The notes under the pieces are model-generated. The model made no database searches. It saw only the letters and a list, made by a program, of their open reading frames with translations, and was not told the origin of the DNA. This document shows positions 62,645 through 64,000 of a DNA stretch of 64,000 bases, piece after piece. Each line of letters opens with the position of its first letter. The first letter of the stretch is position 1. Source of the DNA: Haliscomenobacter sp. (GTDB lineage Bacteria > Bacteroidota > Bacteroidia > Chitinophagales > Saprospiraceae); assembly GCA_016713275.1 (NCBI GenBank), contig JADJPL010000005.1, forward strand, positions 1 through 64,000. The letters run 5' to 3'. The position numbers and the translations under genes were made by a program.

Positions 62645-64000
62645 TCAATTCAAGGATTTAATATCCTGATCCTCCCCTTTTACTTTTCCCCACAAACCCA
62701 CCAGCCGGTTGTACCAGGATTTGAGTTCTTGATACCGCTGAATGGCGTCTTTTCCTGGTTTTTGATCTGCCTGATCGAGCATGCCGCGCAAGTAGTTCAC
62801 CTGGGCTAAAAGCATGGGAACCATGTACCGCCCTTCTTCCGTGTTCAACTCGTTCTGTAACTGGTCCAGCAGCGCTTTGGCTTCTGCGTTTGGCTGATCC
62901 TGCTTTCTTTTGGCAGCCACTTTTTCGTTCAACTGTTTCACCGCGCTTTCCAGCTCTATTGTTTTTAAGCTCAGGCTCTCCTGTTCCAGCAGATCGGTTT
63001 CTTTCATACCCGCCGTTTTTTGCCGTGGGTCCATCATTAACCGGAACGATTGGGTAAACGTTTCGCCGCCAACTTCAAGCCGAACGGTATACACCCCCGG
63101 CGCCGCCATCGGCGCCCCTCTGCTGGAACGCTGCCCGGATCGGTCCCATGCGCCGAGATGCCGCATGTCCCAAGCGAACCGGTGAATGCCCGGGGTTTTC
63201 TTGAGGTTATCGCTAAACCCTGCCGTAATGAAGCCGGTAGCCATGTTGGGGGCCGACGCCGCAGGGCCGGTTTCAGAGGGAGGACGAGCGCTCGTAAAGG
63301 CCCGGATTACCTGATTTTTCGAATTGAGGATTTCCAGCTTGATCTCCCCGGCAGCCTGGGAGCTAAGGTAATAATCAATTAAAATGCGTGGCGCCGGGTA
63401 TTCCGGCGCGCCACTGTTGGGCGCATACCGGTAGCGGTATTGGTCCATAGGCTGGAACAAATGCGCTTTTTTAGGAGAAACCTGATTGGACATTTGGCGT
63501 AGGGACTCCAGGTTGTCCAGTATCCAAAAGCCGCGCCCCATGGTGGACAAGACTAAATCGCCACGAACAATCTTCATGTCCGTAACCGGCGTAATCGGCA
63601 CGTTCTGCTGGAACGGCGTCCAGGAAACCCCGTCATTAAACGAAATAAACAAACCGAATTCCGTTCCTGCGAAAAGAAGCCCTTCTCTTTTTGGGTCTTC
63701 CCGGACCACCCGAACGGGGTAATCTGCTGGAATGCCATTACGTCCGTTGGACAATAAGGTCCAGGTTTGGCCGTAATTTTCAGTTTTGTAAATATAGGGT
63801 TTGGGATCGCCTAACTGATACCGAAGCGAAACGAAATACGCTTTGCCCGGCTTGTGCGGGGACGGCTCAACGCAATCGATCCGGCCTCCGGGAGGAAGGT
63901 CCTTGGGGGTAACATTGGTCCATTTCTTTCCTCCGTCCCGGGTTACCTGCACCGGACCGTCATTGGCGCCTACCCAAATCAAGCCGGCTTGAAGGACGGA
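62645..64000 (-). CDS. BNR/VPS10-like beta-propeller protein, 5' end outside the window
   Basis: C-terminal 450 residues of a longer protein whose start lies beyond position 64000. BNR-type Asp-box repeats: VTRDGGKKWTNVT, KTENYGQTWTLLS, ISFNDGVSWTPFQ. After the propeller come a conserved WILDNLESLRQM segment, a beta-sandwich (LEILNSKNQVIRAF) and a helical C-terminus. This is the form often labelled sortilin-like or glycosyl hydrolase of about 1000 residues in Bacteroidota; enzymatic activity has not been shown for the family to my knowledge. Frame intact within the window. Confidence 0.8.
   Translation of the reverse strand, partial: SVLQAGLIWVGANDGPVQVTRDGGKKWTNVTPKDLPPGGRIDCVEPSPHKPGKAYFVSLRYQLGDPKPYIYKTENYGQTWTLLSNGRNGIPADYPVRVVREDPKREGLLFAGTEFGLFISFNDGVSWTPFQQNVPITPVTDMKIVRGDLVLSTMGRGFWILDNLESLRQMSNQVSPKKAHLFQPMDQYRYRYAPNSGAPEYPAPRILIDYYLSSQAAGEIKLEILNSKNQVIRAFTSARPPSETGPAASAPNMATGFITAGFSDNLKKTPGIHRFAWDMRHLGAWDRSGQRSSRGAPMAAPGVYTVRLEVGGETFTQSFRLMMDPRQKTAGMKETDLLEQESLSLKTIELESAVKQLNEKVAAKRKQDQPNAEAKALLDQLQNELNTEEGRYMVPMLLAQVNYLRGMLDQADQKPGKDAIQRYQELKSWYNRLVGLWGKVKGEDQDIKSLN

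Overview
The window looks like a chromosomal segment of a member of the Bacteroidota, most likely of the Saprospiraceae type. Evidence: a 1303-residue secreted protein ends in a type IX secretion (T9SS) sorting domain; several genes have a TAnnTTTG -7 box instead of an E. coli -10, and Shine-Dalgarno motifs are mostly absent; protein families typical of the phylum recur (OmpA paired with a helix-hairpin-helix protein, TamB, the CCG-domain Fe-S pair, an effector-associated domain). Base composition is roughly even and codon use looks uniform. No tRNA, rRNA, CRISPR array or intact insertion sequence was recognised.

Layout. 0.1-6.8 kb: PhoD-like phosphodiesterase, patatin phospholipase, LysM protein, orphan response regulator and a DUF4230-like membrane protein, separated by short tandem repeats. 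6.8-16.5 kb: folP, a membrane protein, an aminotransferase, yidC, a PyrR-like phosphoribosyltransferase, a membrane Fe-S protein with its CCG-domain partner and two small conserved proteins. 16.7-20.7 kb: the T9SS surface protein. 20.8-28.8 kb: a glycan-handling zone (HGSNAT-like acetyltransferase, truncated GH30, GH20-like hydrolase) interrupted by an AAA ATPase/nuclease gene and an Rpn nuclease remnant. 28.8-35.9 kb: PA0069-type radical SAM protein, a TRAP transporter with dctP convergent to dctQM, a GH73-like glucosaminidase, a GlcNAc-kinase-like gene and pfkA. 35.9-44.4 kb: cutA, prfB with a programmed +1 frameshift, FKBP lipoprotein, nrnA, ndk, a peroxiredoxin-like protein, mutS2 and aroC. 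44.4-57.3 kb: tamB, HhH/OmpA pair, ffh, M16 protease and a membrane-anchored subtilisin. 57.5-64 kb: trxB, class II aldolase, a small cluster with effector-associated-like domains, a flavin-binding protein and a BNR-repeat protein cut by the window edge.

Three general features stand out. (1) About 22 genes, including essential ones (yidC, ffh, folP, aroC, ndk), are broken by single-base length errors, mostly in short homopolymers. This reads as residual sequencing indels, so I annotate these genes as single loci. (2) Intergenic spaces hold arrays of 7-, 8- and 9-bp tandem repeats. In at least seven genes the stop codon lies inside or at the edge of such a unit, so the arrays start exactly at gene 3' ends. 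(3) A cluster at 59.8-61.8 kb has two membrane-anchored proteins with N-terminal effector-associated-like domains flanking a monooxygenase-fold protein. This is my best candidate for an undescribed system.
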